Shown here: positions 36,481 to 48,480 of the stretch, in pieces | How positions within the stretch are numbered: position 1 is the first letter of the stretch | Layout of the letters: every line of letters begins with the position of its first letter | Source: Cavia porcellus | Lineage: Eukaryota; Chordata; Mammalia; Rodentia; Caviidae | Assembly: GCF_034190915.1 (NCBI RefSeq) | Contig: NW_026947484.1 | Span: forward strand, 79,059,982 to 79,123,981 | DNA: 64,000 bases | Reading direction: 5' to 3' | The notes under the pieces: model-generated | What the model was told of the DNA's origin: nothing | Seen by the model: only the letters and a program-made list of their open reading frames with translations | Databases searched by the model: none | Made by a program: the position numbers and the translations under genes

Positions 36481-36989
36481 ATATAACTTTATTTTTTTCT
36501 CTCCATAAATTTAACTGGACAAATGTTGGTGAAAAGAAAAAAAAAATCAGAAAACATATAAAGATTTAAGGCCAAAAGACACACATTAGAAAGATCACAC
36601 CCACAAAGCGGTGTTTTAATTTACAACTGTGTAACACAGCGTCGTTGAGATTATTTTTCAATCAATCTAGGTCACTGCTTCCCACTGTGGACGAGTGTGG
36701 TTGGCTGTCTTCTTCAGCAGGACCCAGACCCCTCTGCTGCAGGATACCCACGTGTGACTACTCACAGTGTCCTGGGACCCCATGAGCTCTCACACCAAGG
36801 CAGTGGCCACGGAGAGTAAGGAAGCATGGCCCGCCAGGGACTGCTGGAAAGGGCCAACCTGCTGACAGCTGTTCCCTCAAGGAGACCAGGCTGTACCAGT
36901 ACCAGCTTGCAAGATGGCTGAGCTGACTGGCTCCTATCTTTTAGGCTAAGTTATAGCATTTTACTAAGGAAGAACTTATTTTTAACACA
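36481..36989. other. Unassigned, with a GC-rich island at 36690-36935
   Basis: A 245 bp GC-rich patch sits between two antisense L1 segments. It contains 'ccagacccctctgctgcagg' and 'caagatggctgagctgactg'. It could be an inserted LTR, L1 5'UTR or pseudogene piece; I do not recognise it and it has no long frame. Confidence 0.4.
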
Positions 36990-37253
36990 TTACATGTACC
37001 CCTTTATCCCTTACTACAGCTGAATTTTGAGCCTTTTGGAAAGTTTTCTCTATTCTCATGGTATAGAGATATGAGTCTATTTTTGTACCATTATTTGTAT
37101 GAATTCCATTTTTACAATTAGTCTCTGAATTTAACCTGTTGTACATATAAGGAATACAACCACTTTTATCATTTTCCATACATCTATCCAAGTATTCCAG
37201 CACCACTCATATATTTTCAGTTATTTGAATTATTTTATAAGTTGCCATGTGTA

Positions 37254-37440
37254 CAGTGATACCTTGTTTCACTAATGCTTCTGTTCATGAACAATTAGGT
37301 TCCCAAATAAAAGCATGCAACAAAGTTTTGCATCTGTTCACAAATTCTATACTGGGTGACAAACACAATCGCAGCCATTTTCACCAGACAAAAGCAAATG
37401 TGGCCATCTTCTCCCAAACAGTAAAACACTAAGGTACCCC
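37254..37440. mobile_element. Tigger-like MITE
   Basis: It begins TA then CAGTGATACCTTGTTTCAC, with 'tgttcatgaacaattaggtt', and ends near 'ctaaggtacccc', roughly the reverse complement of the start. It lies inside antisense L1 and is related to the element at 40229. Confidence 0.6.
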
Positions 37441-37646
37441 TAAAATCAGTATTACTGTACATATTCAGTTGTTTCCCGCCAGCTTGTTTATATATACAGA
37501 CCTTCTTTGATTATTAGAGCCATCTGATAGCACATAAGGCCATCTGATAGATTGTTCCCCACCTCTCCATTTCTCAAGATTTCCTGGCTAATCTTGATTA
37601 TTCTTTTTCAAGTGAACTTTATAAATCATCTGCTGTCTCCAAGGAG

Positions 37647-37648
<2 letters not shown>

Positions 37649-37686
<38 letters not shown>
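37649..37686. repeat. (CA)n microsatellite
   Basis: About 38 bp of uninterrupted AC/CA. Confidence 0.98.
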
Positions 37687-37688
<2 letters not shown>

Positions 37689-39280
37689 ATTCTCAAACTG
37701 TGTTTGAGGGGATTTGAGTTAAATCTACAGATCAAATTAGACATAAACTGGTATTTTCTGACACTAGGTTTTCCTAATAAGTACCTAGGTCATCTTTCCT
37801 TTGTGTAGGGCTATTTCTGTTGTCTTTCAGAAAAATATTGGAGTATTTCACATATAGGTCTCCACGTGTAAATCACTAGGTTTTCGAGGAGATATTTTAT
37901 TTTCCTTTTTATCACCATAAGTGGAGTCCTCTCCTCCCATTTACCTCCTAACTTGTTTGCATAAGTATGGGGTGCCAATTTGTAACCATCTACTGAATGA
38001 AATTCTATTATTCTTTGCACTGTTCTTTCATTAAGTCTGCTTGTTTCATTTATGAAAAGAGATGGTTTCCATTTCACTTCAGTTCTAATTATTATTTTTC
38101 CAATAGCTTTCTCAATTAATTTCATCAGTAAATACCTCAAATACAATCCTATAGAATAGTGGAAATAATGTGCAGCCTCAAATTAGCCCGCATTTACTGG
38201 CTTTTCAATTGAAATACATTAACATGAGTGCTGTTAAAATTTATCATGTCCCTTTACTACATTCCTGGAGATGAGAAGAGTTTTTTGCTTGTTTGTTTGT
38301 TTGTTTGTTTGTTCTTGCTTCTTAGCTCTGTGAAAATAAAACATTAAATTACTTGGTCTCCTAATATTCTTAGAATAGAGTTTTACTAGTTATTTTTTAA
38401 AATATTCTATTGCAGTATATTTACTAATTTTATTTTTTACATGGATACTCCTATAACCAGTTTATAACATTTTAATGCAATCTGGGCAGACAATGGAAAG
38501 TACTATATATTTATAAAACAATTTGGAGATGTCCTGTTCTCTGCTTTTGAATACATTCAGAGTTCTTATGTTAGTGATTCATCAAAAAATTAGATAATTC
38601 TCCTGTGACACCACCTGGTCCCAGTGGCCTTTTTGGAGACAGCCCTTTAAATATTTCCTGTTTTCTTCTATGATAATTGTTCTGTTTAAAATTTCTGCTA
38701 ATAGGATCAATTTCTGTTAATAGGATCAATTTCATAAAATTCATTTTAAAGTTATTTTTATTTAACATTCTTTTTTATTATAAAATAATATAAAATAGTC
38801 CCAGAATTCATTAATTTTTTTTTGTTTTTAAATCTATTTCTTTGTCATTTCTGGTTTTGTATATTCGTGCTTTCTCTGAGTTTTTTTTTTTCCTAGATTA
38901 GCTAATAGTTTCCTTTGTTTGTATTTCTCAAAGAACAAAATATGAAAATACATTGTTTTTCAGCTTTATTTATTACTGTTACTTTTATTTCTACTTATTT
39001 CTGTCTGCCTTCTTTGGTTTGAATGTTACTTTTACAATTTTTCAGTTGGTATTTGATTTAACTATTTTAACTGATAGAATAATTTAATGCCAGCAATTAA
39101 CTAGAGCTCACAATTATATGTCCTGTTTTTACTTTATTTTTAATACATTTATAATTATTATTTTCTTATGACCCAAGAGTTAATAATATTTTGTCTGTTT
39201 CTAAATTTCCAGGTAGAAAATTTTTAAAATTTGGTTTTGATTTCTACTTTTATCCTATGATACATAAACAGGTTTGAGAT

Positions 39281-39758
39281 GATAATAAAAAGAAGCTGTG
39301 GAAATGATGAGCTTTGAGATTGCTATAGGATACAAAAGAAAAAAAGGAGTAAAATTATATGATGGTAGAAATAGGGGTCAAGTATCTAGGTTCTTGAAAA
39401 TGAAATTGAACAGTGAAAATTATAAATTGGAAATTTTTCCTATTCAAATTACACACCAAAACATTGTGTAATGGTCAAACACAGCTAGACAGGAAAAAAG
39501 AACAGAAATAACAGTAACTGATATGCCTGAAGGTCAAGGAAAAATAAGACAATAGGAGATAATAGAGACAAGTGTATTTGGAGAATACAGAACTTATCTA
39601 CAGCCCCTATTCTATTCTGGATACTGTTCTATGCAAGATTTCAGGGGCAGTGAAGTAAGTCTTTCAATTTAAAAAGGCCACTAAAAATCCAAGTTATCAT
39701 TCTACAATTCTCAATTTTAAAATGCTATTATTTTTAAACATTTGTTTAAAGGATGAGT
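39281..39758. other. Unassigned sequence
   Basis: Nothing recognised. Confidence 0.45.
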
Positions 39759-40137
39759 TGTCTTGGTTATTTTTCTCTCATTGCTGAGACAAAATACCTG
39801 ATGCCCAAAATTAAGGAAGGAAAGGTTTATTTAGCTCACAGACTATGGAGCTTTCAGTCCATACTTGGCTGGCTCCAAGGGAGAATGTCACACAGCAGAA
39901 AGGAACAGTTTATGGTGGCAGGAAACAGCAAAGGCAACAAGAGTAAAAAGGGAGTAAAGAGAGAGAGCAAGCTTCTTTCCCTCTCCTATACTGTATGCAG
40001 GCTACCTGCCCCAGAGAGTGTATAGCATTCACACCCATAATCCCAGCACTGGACCATGAATCCATCACAAACTCTACAAGACCGCCCCCATGATTGCATG
40101 AGGATTTAGCAGACTCATCTAGACACAAACCATAACA
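39759..40137 (-). mobile_element. MaLR-type solo LTR, antisense
   Basis: On the minus strand it starts TGTTATGGTTTGTGTCTAG and ends ATAACCAAGACA, with 'gctaaataaacctttccttc' carrying the AATAAA signal. It is about 379 bp. The 90- and 103-codon frames here are chance. No target duplication was found. Confidence 0.8.
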
Positions 40138-40228
40138 CTGCTGACTCAGTAAGATATTAAAGATTGTGATTTCAAGAAATGAGACATTTTTGATGCATAA
40201 CAAATTGTAGACTATGGCCAAGGTAGCA

Positions 40229-40470
40229 CAGTGGTAACCTAGTTCATGAACTTAATTTGTTTCATGATTTTGGGGAAGATAAAACATATTTGTGTTTGTG
40301 TGGGGAAGAGGAAAATAGTTGTGTTTGACACCTGATGTGGAGTTTGTGAACAGAGGCAAAATTTTGTCAAATGCTTTTGTTATAGAACCAAATTGTTTAT
40401 GAGGAGAAACATTCATGAACCAAGGAATTACTGAATAAGGCTCAAATGAAATTAAAGTTTGAGTTACTGA
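40229..40470. mobile_element. Tigger-like MITE
   Basis: It starts CAGTGGTAACCTAGTTCATG, and its body shares blocks with the reverse complement of 37254-37440 ('tttgtgaacagaggcaaaat', 'ttgttatagaaccaaattgt'). The right end is approximate. Confidence 0.55.
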
Positions 40471-41146
40471 GGTTTCCCCAAAGCAGTAAATTACCAAAGA
40501 TGATGTAAAAATGTGAACTATACAGGAAAACTATCAATGGGCATCTTCAGGAAGAGGTAGCACAGATGCTTTAGTAGGAGTGATTGCTGAAGAGAGGATG
40601 TAAGTCCTGATAGAATTTTAGCTAACCTCAAAAGGAAATGTGGGTCCACAACATAAAGCTGTACTATAAACCACACAATGTTGATCCAGTTTCCAAATAG
40701 GTCAAAGGAAAACTATGTACCACTCCAAAAGAACCACTATTCCAAGCCCTCCCAATCTATCCTTTCAAAGACCTAATGTAAATGTGTTTAATATTAAGAC
40801 TAATTTTACTGCTCTAAAAAATTTATTCATTTCTAATTATTTTATAGCTCAGTGACTCTCTATTTCCCATAAAAATAACCAACTGTGGTTCAGAATTCTT
40901 CCCATTCTCAAAACAACTTGAGATAGCCAAGATGAGAGAAAGACTCATTTGAAGGAACAAGTCTGGGAGTTCTCACATGTTGCTAGGCTATAGGCTCTGG
41001 CAGTCTCATGGAGCCTACTGTGTCCTGCCTTAAAATAACATTTTAAAATGTATAGAAATAAAATAAATAAGATTTTTAAGAAAACTAATTTGAAATTATA
41101 GTTGTTAAAATATAGCAATTTCTGGGCTTTCTTAAGAAATCAAATA
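40471..41146. other. Unassigned sequence
   Basis: No feature seen. Confidence 0.45.
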
Positions 41147-41283
41147 AAAGTCAGATGTGTTAATGCACCTGAACCAGCACTCTGAGTCCACAATATTTTG
41201 GCAGCTAATGATCGCAAGTTAAAGCATGGCCTGGGAAACTTAGCAACTTGCAAGATTGTCTCAAAATAAAAAAAAAAAAAATT
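41147..41283 (+). mobile_element. B1-like (7SL-derived) SINE
   Basis: A diverged B1 unit: 'aatgcacctgaaccagcact ctgag', then 'gcatggcctgggaaacttag', then 'caagattgtctcaaaataaa' and an A tail. The same 3' wording occurs in the B1 half of the dimeric SINE at 45.8 kb. No ID half follows. Confidence 0.75.
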
Positions 41284-41329
41284 TAAGAAAGAAACAGCAT
41301 TAAGAAGTCTACAGCCATATGACTGTACC

Positions 41330-42310
41330 CAAACTCATCTGATTTCAGAAAAAGAAATACAAATGGCTAACATATGAAACATGTTCAAAACTTCTGGCCA
41401 TTTAGAGAAATGCAAATTAAAATAACACTGAGATTCCATCTTATTCCAGAAAGAATGGTTATGATCAAGAAATCAAATAAAAACAAATGCTGCTGAGGCT
41501 GCAGGGAAAGAAAGCAAGCCTTCTATATTGTTGGTGGTGTAAACTAGTACAACCAATGTGAAAATCAATATGGAGATTTCTCAAAATATTAAAACTAGAA
41601 ATTCAATCTCAAAAAAAGAAAAAAGAAAAAATACAAGTTCACCCATATATTCCCTTTGTAGGTATCTTACCAGAAGAGTTAAAAACACTGCATTATAGTG
41701 ATTCTGTCTCAGTTACATTTTTCTTGTTGCTAAGACAAAGTATCAGACACCAAGAGAAAAGGAGAAAAAGATTATTTAGCTCACAATTTGTAGACATTTC
41801 AGTATATAATCAGTGGCTCTAAGGCAGGGTGGCAAGGCAGACAGACATTGCAGAGGAAAACAGTTTGTGGTGGGCAGATGAAAACAAAGCAACTTTGGAT
41901 GACACAGCTCTTTCTATTCCATATATCTTATCCAGGCTACTTAGGGTGAGTAGCACTCACACCCTTAATCCTAGTGCCCTTGATCCTAGCATTGCAACAT
42001 GAAAATTGTAGCATCACACACTAGATCCAACCACCTCTGAAAAAGCCCCTCCTCTGACTGTGTAAGACTTTGGAGGAACATCTAAACACAAGCTATAACA
42101 GATAAATTAATGCTCATGTTTATAGCAACAAAGCTCATAATTGCTAAATCTTAGAAGCACCCTATATGTCCATCAACATAAAAAAGGCAGATGATGAAAG
42201 GGAATAGAGAAGAGAGGGGGGAGAAAATTAAAAAGTAATTAAAATATGTGTATGTATCAATTTTGCACAATGAATGAAACCATTACGTACTGCAAACTGG
42301 TGAAAATTAA
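41330..42310 (+). mobile_element. L1 ORF2 3' end, split by an LTR
   Basis: 41330-41704 encodes degraded ORF2 C-terminal sequence ('gagaaatgcaaattaaaata', 'tggagatttctcaaaatatt'). 42101-42310 resumes with 'gctcatgtttatagcaacaa' and a purine-rich 3'UTR. An LTR separates the two halves. Confidence 0.8.
41705..42100 (-). mobile_element. MaLR-type solo LTR inside L1, antisense
   Basis: On the minus strand it starts TGTTATAGCTTGTGTTTAG and ends near GTAACTGAGACA. It is 396 bp and clearly related to the LTRs at 39759 and 46251. It splits an L1 and so postdates it. Flanks GATTC/GATAA give only a partial duplication. Confidence 0.8.
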
Positions 42311-42320
42311 AATAAAAATA

Positions 42321-42378
42321 TGACTAGGGATGTAGCTCAGTGTGAAAGTCCTGTTGTTTAATTCCCAGTACCACAAAA
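42321..42378 (+). mobile_element. ID SINE, internally shortened
   Basis: 'tgactagggatgtagctcag tgtgaaag' is the ID A-box region, and 'tttaattcccagtaccacaa' the B-box end. The middle 'agcgcttgcctagcatg' block is missing. Confidence 0.8.
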
Positions 42379-43117
42379 TAACAGTAATATTGCTGAAGAT
42401 ATATCTATGGTTGTAGTAGTTACCATAATTTTGAAGTAATAACATGTATAAATATTTTCAGGTCACTACAAAGGTTATATTGACCTTATTTGTGGTAAAA
42501 TTTAATGCTGATATGTTGTACTTTATTGTCTACATTCAAAATTGCATCCAGTATCAAATTTCAGCTATGTCAGTGAAAATAAAGAATTTTTTCCACTTAA
42601 ATTTATGAACTCTGAAGTCTACCCATGTTTTTCTTGGAAGTCTATTGATTCCAACATGAAAACTACTTATCATTATACATGTGCATTCTCCCATCCACAC
42701 TGGAAATCTGTCCTTCTTTATTAGAAAAAATCAAAAGTCTGCTTTCTGTGTTACAATTAATATTTGTCATAAAAATGACAGTTTGTATAAGCAGAACATT
42801 TTTTTGTTTTACTTTTGTTTCCCTAACTTCAAATTTATCTAGATTATTTTTGAAAATTTTCTTGTGGTTCTGCATCAAGAAATTATTTGTCTCTGGTTTT
42901 ATATCTTCTCTTTATATGTTTTACTTATGGTCAGTTAAAATTCTATTCCAGTAATCACCCTTGGTGTGGGCCAGGAAAAGAACCAGTGCTCTCTAGATCC
43001 AGCCATGATGGGACTTAGGCAGCTTATTCTTCTGCCCTCTTGGTAAGCGCCCCTGGCGGGCCAGGAGGGGAAGCCCTGGCTCCCATGAGCCTAGCAGCAC
43101 GTGAATTGAGAATCAAT
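42379..43117. other. Unassigned; GC-rich patch near 43020-43110
   Basis: No family recognised. The GC-richer part reads 'cgcccctggcgggccaggag' and leads into a CAC/CAT microsatellite. It may be the 5' part of an unrecognised element. Confidence 0.4.
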
Positions 43118-43147
43118 CATCACCACCACCATCACCACCACCACCAG
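43118..43147. repeat. (CAC/CAT)n microsatellite
   Basis: A run of CAY triplets. In one frame it encodes nine consecutive His, but it lies in no supportable gene. Confidence 0.95.
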
Positions 43148-43511
43148 GTCCTCGCTCGTGTAGCTACTGAGGATAGATACCTATGCATCTCTTGGGAGGA
43201 TGACAATATGCAATATAGCAAATATGAGGGATTTCCTTCTATCTTCTGTTTGAAGGCAAAGGTTGTGTTCACTGTTTTGTTTTGTTGTTTCTTTTCCTTT
43301 ATTCAGTTCTCTCAGTTGGTTTTATAATGGTCTGTTTTTGGTTTGATTTCGCTATACCTAATTAACTGGACAACAATTGTGAAGATAACAAGATATACAA
43401 TAGTACCTATTACTACCATTCCAATATCCTACTCTGAAGTTCTGTACCAATTTCACTGCACTGTCTCGATTGGCTTTGTTCCATCCATGGATTTAACTAT
43501 TTTGCAGATTC
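43148..43511. other. Unassigned sequence
   Basis: Nothing recognised. Confidence 0.45.
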
Positions 43512-43850
43512 ACTTCCTGTGACTTCTGGAACAAATTATCAGAAACTGCATGATTTAAAACAAAATTAAGTCGTTCTTTCATGGTTCTGGAGGTCAAAAT
43601 GCCTAGATCAATGTGTCAGTATGGCTGCACTCCTGGAGACTCTAGGGAAAATTCATTCCTTACTGTTTCTGGCTTCTGGTGGCTCCAGTCATTCTCAGAT
43701 TGTAGCCACAACATTCCAGTCTCTCCCTCCAGGTTCAAAATGTCCCTGCTTCTCTCTGTAAGGACATTTGTGACTAGATTCCAGGCTCACCCAGATAATG
43801 CAAGCTAAACTCTTCCAGTCAAAATCTTTACATTCATCACAGCTACTCTG
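43512..43850 (-). mobile_element. MLT1-type MaLR LTR, antisense
   Basis: Antisense MLT1 pattern: 'atggttctggaggtcaaaat', 'tcaatgtgtcagtatggctg', 'cactcctggagactctaggg', 'ttctggcttctggtggctcc'. It is an old mammalian LTR; the right end is unclear. The 75-codon frame through it is chance. Confidence 0.72.
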
Positions 43851-45249
43851 ATATAATATAGCATTTACTCTTTCACTATAACCCATGGTTTCTCCATTTA
43901 GGGCAGGAACATAGCATTGTGATGCCACTACCTAGCCTACTACACTTTGATTTATTATAAACCATGGAACATGAATAAGGAAGTCTGTGGATTTTTTGAG
44001 AGACAACCCCTAAGAATATGAGATATTATCTTAATGGAAACCAGTATAAAGTATTTTCATGTCTTTATCAAGATAATTTTATAAGTTGATGGTTAATAAA
44101 ATATACATTTCTATTTTAAAGTTAAGTGATAAAGCCATGTCTTTGCTACATGACTGCCTGATCTTTATTCGCACAGGGCATATTATCCATTACTAAGTTA
44201 TCAGTAAGTTTATAAGAATAGAATTTAATATTAAATGGTGACATTTAACATGAAAATCATATTATTTCAAGATAAAGCAAAACAGTAATATTTAGGCTAC
44301 CTTCACACTCTCTGAACTGATTTCTACTTGCAAACACTCTAATATAGTTTAAAGAATATTTGACATTCTTTACCATATTTAATAATGATATATGAAGATA
44401 GTTACTTAAAGCAGAGCTCAAAACCTGACCCTATTTCTACTTGTAAATGTAGCAATTTTATCTAGCATAGTTCAGGATATTACCATTTTAGCTATTCATT
44501 GCTATACTGAAACCAGAATAAAAGAGCATTAATACTAAAGAGTGATAACCTGAGACACTAAACTTGTCAGCTGTACTGAAAGATCAGTGTTTACACAAAC
44601 CACATTCTAGCCAAACACTAAACTTAGAAAGCCATTTGTCCTTCCCTGTCATTTCATCACCGCTCTACACTTTGGTTTGGAGTACAGGAGTACCTCTCTC
44701 CCAAAACCCCTGTGACTTTCCCCATTCGGTCAAATTATTTTCTAAGAAGAAGATAATTAAGACAAGAGTTCATAGAATCTTTATTTCCCCAGTTTTCCCC
44801 TCCCAGAGAATCTTATTGTGATTTGTTATTCATTTGAAATACAGCCCAATTTATTTCTCTGATCTCATTCCAATTTAAAACTTTCTTCACATATATTGAT
44901 TTTATTATTAAAAATTAGCACAGTTCTAAAAACACATTTTCAAAAAATGTCAACCTTTCCTGTCTCCAATTATTTCTACTTTTTCTACCTCACCCCTGAC
45001 CAATGCCTTTAGATAACCAATGATTCACTCATTAATTTATCCTTTCTTTCAGTCTTTTTTTTTTTTTGGCATAAACTTTTCAGGTGCACATATTTTCTTA
45101 TTTTCCTTTCTTATACAAAAAGTATTTATTACTTCTTACTTTGTGTCTTATACTAAAATTCTCTTCAGAATAGTTCACAGGAGAGATTGCCCATGTCTGT
45201 TTACTTTGTAACTACATAACTCCTCACTGCGTAAATGAAACACAGAGTA
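43851..45249. other. Unassigned AT-rich sequence
   Basis: No gene or confident repeat. A T11 run lies near 45056. Confidence 0.45.
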
Positions 45250-45821
45250 ATAGATGCCCAGTGTTCTAGCATTAGATTACTTCTAGTTTAATTCGGATGT
45301 TTTGCAACAACTTTTGATGAGTTTTGGAGATATTCACATGATTCTTATTTCTTTGTAGATCTGATAACATGTGTATTACTTAACTAGATTTTCTAATAGT
45401 GTGCTGAGATTGTATTCTTACAATACATTTCATTTAATAATGCTTTACAAGTATTTTACTAGAGTGTTGGGTTCTGTTTGCTAATGTTTTATATCTAGTC
45501 TTTGAAAATTTAATGTAAGTTCCTAGTGACACTGTTTTGACCTGTTATCTTTTCTTATGGAATAATTCCCTTATAGCTTTTTATTTCTTTGATATAAATT
45601 GGTGTCTTTAGAATTCATTACTGACAGAGTACCATTCCATAGTTTTCAAATTTATCTGTACACGGGTTAGCAAAAGAGTGTCTAATTTTTTAAGAAGTAT
45701 TTTGTGTTGATGATTATTTTCGTTTAGCTAATTCTTATATTGAATATTTGTGCTTTCTCTGCTTTATGATCATTAGTTAGTAATTTTTGTATGTTATTGA
45801 TTTTATCAAAAGCAAGTAGGA

Positions 45822-46034
45822 ACCTGGCCTGGTAGCACATATGTAATCCTGACACTCTGGAAGGCTGAGTCAGGTGGATCACAAGTTCTAGCCCAACTGG
45901 ACAACTTAGCAACTTAGCAAGACCCCATCTCAAAATAAAAAATAAATAAATAAAAAGAGCTGGAGATGGGGCTCAGCGCTAAGGTCTTGGGTTCAATCCC
46001 CACTACTGGAAATAAAAAACAAAAAAACAAAAAC
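45822..46034 (+). mobile_element. Dimeric B1-ID SINE (B1-dID type)
   Basis: The left half is 7SL-derived B1 ('ctggcctggtagcacatatg taatcc', 'ctggaaggctgagtcaggtgg', 'gcaagaccccatctcaaaat'). The right half is an ID unit ('gagctggagatggggctcag', B box GGTTCAATCCC at 45990-46000, 'cactactggaaataaa'). A fused B1 and ID pair is known from squirrels and dormice, and this is the main clue to the host group. Confidence 0.92.
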
Positions 46035-46250
46035 AGAGTTAGCCTTATTAATTATATCTTCTTTTTTCTTATTTCTTGCCTTTTCCTTTTTCTCTTTTTT
46101 ACATTTTCTAGTTTTTTAAATAAATAATTCAATTTGTTAATGCTCATAATTTCATTTTTATTGATGAGTTACTTAAGATTGAATTTTCCTCTAATCACTA
46201 TTTCACTCTATACCCTTCTAGTCTAACCCCTTTGATTTAATGTCAGATGT

Positions 46251-46611
46251 TGTTTTAATTACTTGTCTTATTGCTGGGACAAAATACCCAACACCCAAAA
46301 TTAAAGAAGGAAAGGTTTATTTAGTTCCCAGTTCATAGAGGTTTCAGTCCATAATCAGCTGGCTCCAAGGAAAGGTGGCACATGGCAGAGGGACAATCTT
46401 TCATGTCTGTGGAAGACAACAAAAGCAACAAGAGAGGAGAAAGGAGAGGGGAACAAGCATCTTTCTATCCTTTATATTGTATGTAGGCTACCCACCTTAT
46501 GGCAGATGGTCTAATATTGGACCATGAGGCAATCACAAATTTAAGATTCAGTTGCCTCCCAGAAGCCATAACTATGTGACGCTTTGGGGGTACATCCAGA
46601 CACAAACCACA
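46251..46611 (-). mobile_element. MaLR-type solo LTR, antisense
   Basis: On the minus strand it begins TGTGGTTTGTGTCTGGATG; on the plus strand its opposite end reads 'tacttgtcttattgctggga caaaatacc'. Flanks GATGT and GATGA match at four of five bases. Same family as the LTRs at 39759 and 41705. Confidence 0.8.
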
Positions 46612-47599
46612 GATGAACAATTCATTTCACTAAGTCTTCATCACAATCCTTTTGCTGAAGACCATTCTCTTATGTCTTGGTGTATTTCAAGTAGACTTTC
46701 AAACTGAGCTCTTAGATACAAATTACAGAGCTTGTGTATATTTATGAAGTATGACAATATTACTCTATTAGTGCACATTGTATCTTATTTTAAAATAACT
46801 GTTACTGTTTCTGAAAGTGTAAGGTCAGTCTAATGCTCTTGTGTACATAAGATATTGTCTCTTTTTGCCTTTTACCTCTGAGAATGTTTTTAAAATCTTT
46901 TTAAAATCTATTAGTTTTCTCAGATAGATTCTCAGTGTTAGTTGTTACGAGTAATATTCCCTGAGCTCTTCCAACATGTAGATTCTGATCTTATATTTAC
47001 AGAAAGTAAGTTTGTATTATAATTTTAAATATTAATACTGTCACACTGTTTTATATATCTTTTCCAGTATACATAACATTTTTGCCTGTATTTCATTTTA
47101 AATACTTGCTCTCTTATATTTATTAATATAAATAATTTTTTTTGTTATTGTGGTTGTTTTCCTGAGTTTTAATGCTCTTTTTAGGTTTACATTTTAATTT
47201 TTATTTCCTTGAGGGCTTTAGAAATTATTTTTCTTTCTTTTATTAAATTAATTAAGTTTATGGTACATTTTAGATATATACAATGGGAGCAGCATGAGCT
47301 GAAGGCTGCACAGCAAACTCTACCTCACTGTGCAGCCTTGGTATGTTGCAAAGAACCTGGTAGTGCCCAACCCAGTGGCCCCAAACAGCTGAGGAGCTTT
47401 ACTGTATCACATAGGATGAAGGTCTGCCCAGCATAATCACCCTATTCGGGGAACCTCCAAGTGCCCTAGGGACCTCATAAAGTATGCATAAAGACTAGTT
47501 GGGTAAACTTGCAGTGCAGATGGCCAGCCAGCCTCAACCCAGGAAACAACTGAGACTTGGCATTCAGCTACCATTGAGGAATACAGGAAAAGGACAAAA

Positions 47600-48480
47600 C
47601 AAAAGAGCAAAATGTAATCTCAAACCTCCAACCCATCCTAAATAAGCCTAAGAGACATGGACATAGAAGACCATGTAAGCCACACACTTGAAACTTCTGA
47701 AATGATAGCAACTAAAGTAAAAAAAAACAACTCCATGAATTGTAAAGGAAATCAGATCATTAATAATCTTCATGGTAAAACAAGAAATGATAAACATAGT
47801 GAAAGACATGCTGAACACATTTAAAGAAGACATGGTTTAAAAAGTAGAATACTGTAAATTAATGGAAACCTTCAAGGAACAAAATAAGAAAGAATTAGAA
47901 TGCATGAAACTGTAAATACATATCCAGGAAATCAAAACTTCCATCTAAAGCTTTCCATCTAAAAGACTTTCAGGCCTCAAAGAAAAGATTGCAGCTATTG
48001 AACACTAAAGGACAGATCTTTTAAAAATAACAAGGAATCAGGAAATAATTCAACAGCTGCAAGATGATGAAAAGAAAAACAATATAAGATTAGTAAGTGT
48101 AAACTAAAAGGAAAGTGCCAACACAAATGATTTAAATAGACTATTTACACAAGTAACAGCCAAAAATTTCCCAAACATGGGAAAAGAAATTGACATACAA
48201 ATAAATGAAGCATATAGAACTCCAAATAGTCATAATCAAAATAAATCTATAGCTAGACATAAAATAATCAACACTCCAGAAATTCAACTTAAGAACAGAA
48301 TATTAAAAGCTGTTAGAGAAAAGAAATGAATCACCTATAAAGGAAAATTCATCAGAATCACATCAGACTTCTCACACAAACAATTAAATCAAGAAGAGCA
48401 TGGAGTGAAGTATTTTAAATCCTAAAGGAAAATGAGTTCCAACCCAGATTGATGTACTCTGCAAAACTATCCTTCCAAAT
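47600..48480 (+). pseudogene. L1 ORF1 copy A (dead)
   Basis: Degraded ORF1: the coiled-coil part ('gaatcaggaaataattcaac agctgcaagatgatg'), the RNA-binding middle, and the start of the C-terminal domain, with many stops. It ends at the duplicated segment. More damaged than copy B. Confidence 0.7.

Larger units (their letters stand above)
36990..39280 (-). mobile_element. Old L1M ORF2, antisense (interrupted)
   Basis: Long, badly mutated antisense L1 covering much of ORF2. Examples are 37720-38120 (downstream of the RT core) and 38571-38760 ('ctcctgtgacaccacctggt cccag', antisense of the RT segment ending in Pro-Gly-Pro-Asp-Gly). It is interrupted by a MITE (37254-37440), a CA repeat and a GTTT repeat (38288-38312). 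Confidence 0.65.
45250..47270 (-). mobile_element. Old L1M, antisense, interrupted twice
   Basis: 45250-45820 and 46036-46250 follow antisense ORF2 ('ttgctaatgttttatatcta', 'ctattttcttgcc'-type strings, 'gattgaattttcctctaatc'). It is split by a dimeric SINE and by an LTR. The part after 46620 is only tentatively L1. Confidence 0.5.

Noticed and set aside
39753..40221. Small genes of 90 and 103 codons
   Set aside because: Both lie inside a MaLR LTR and have no domain.
43040..43327. Frame with nine consecutive His, resembling a His-rich protein
   Set aside because: The His run comes from a CAC/CAT microsatellite. The rest of the frame shows no domain and the region has no gene structure.
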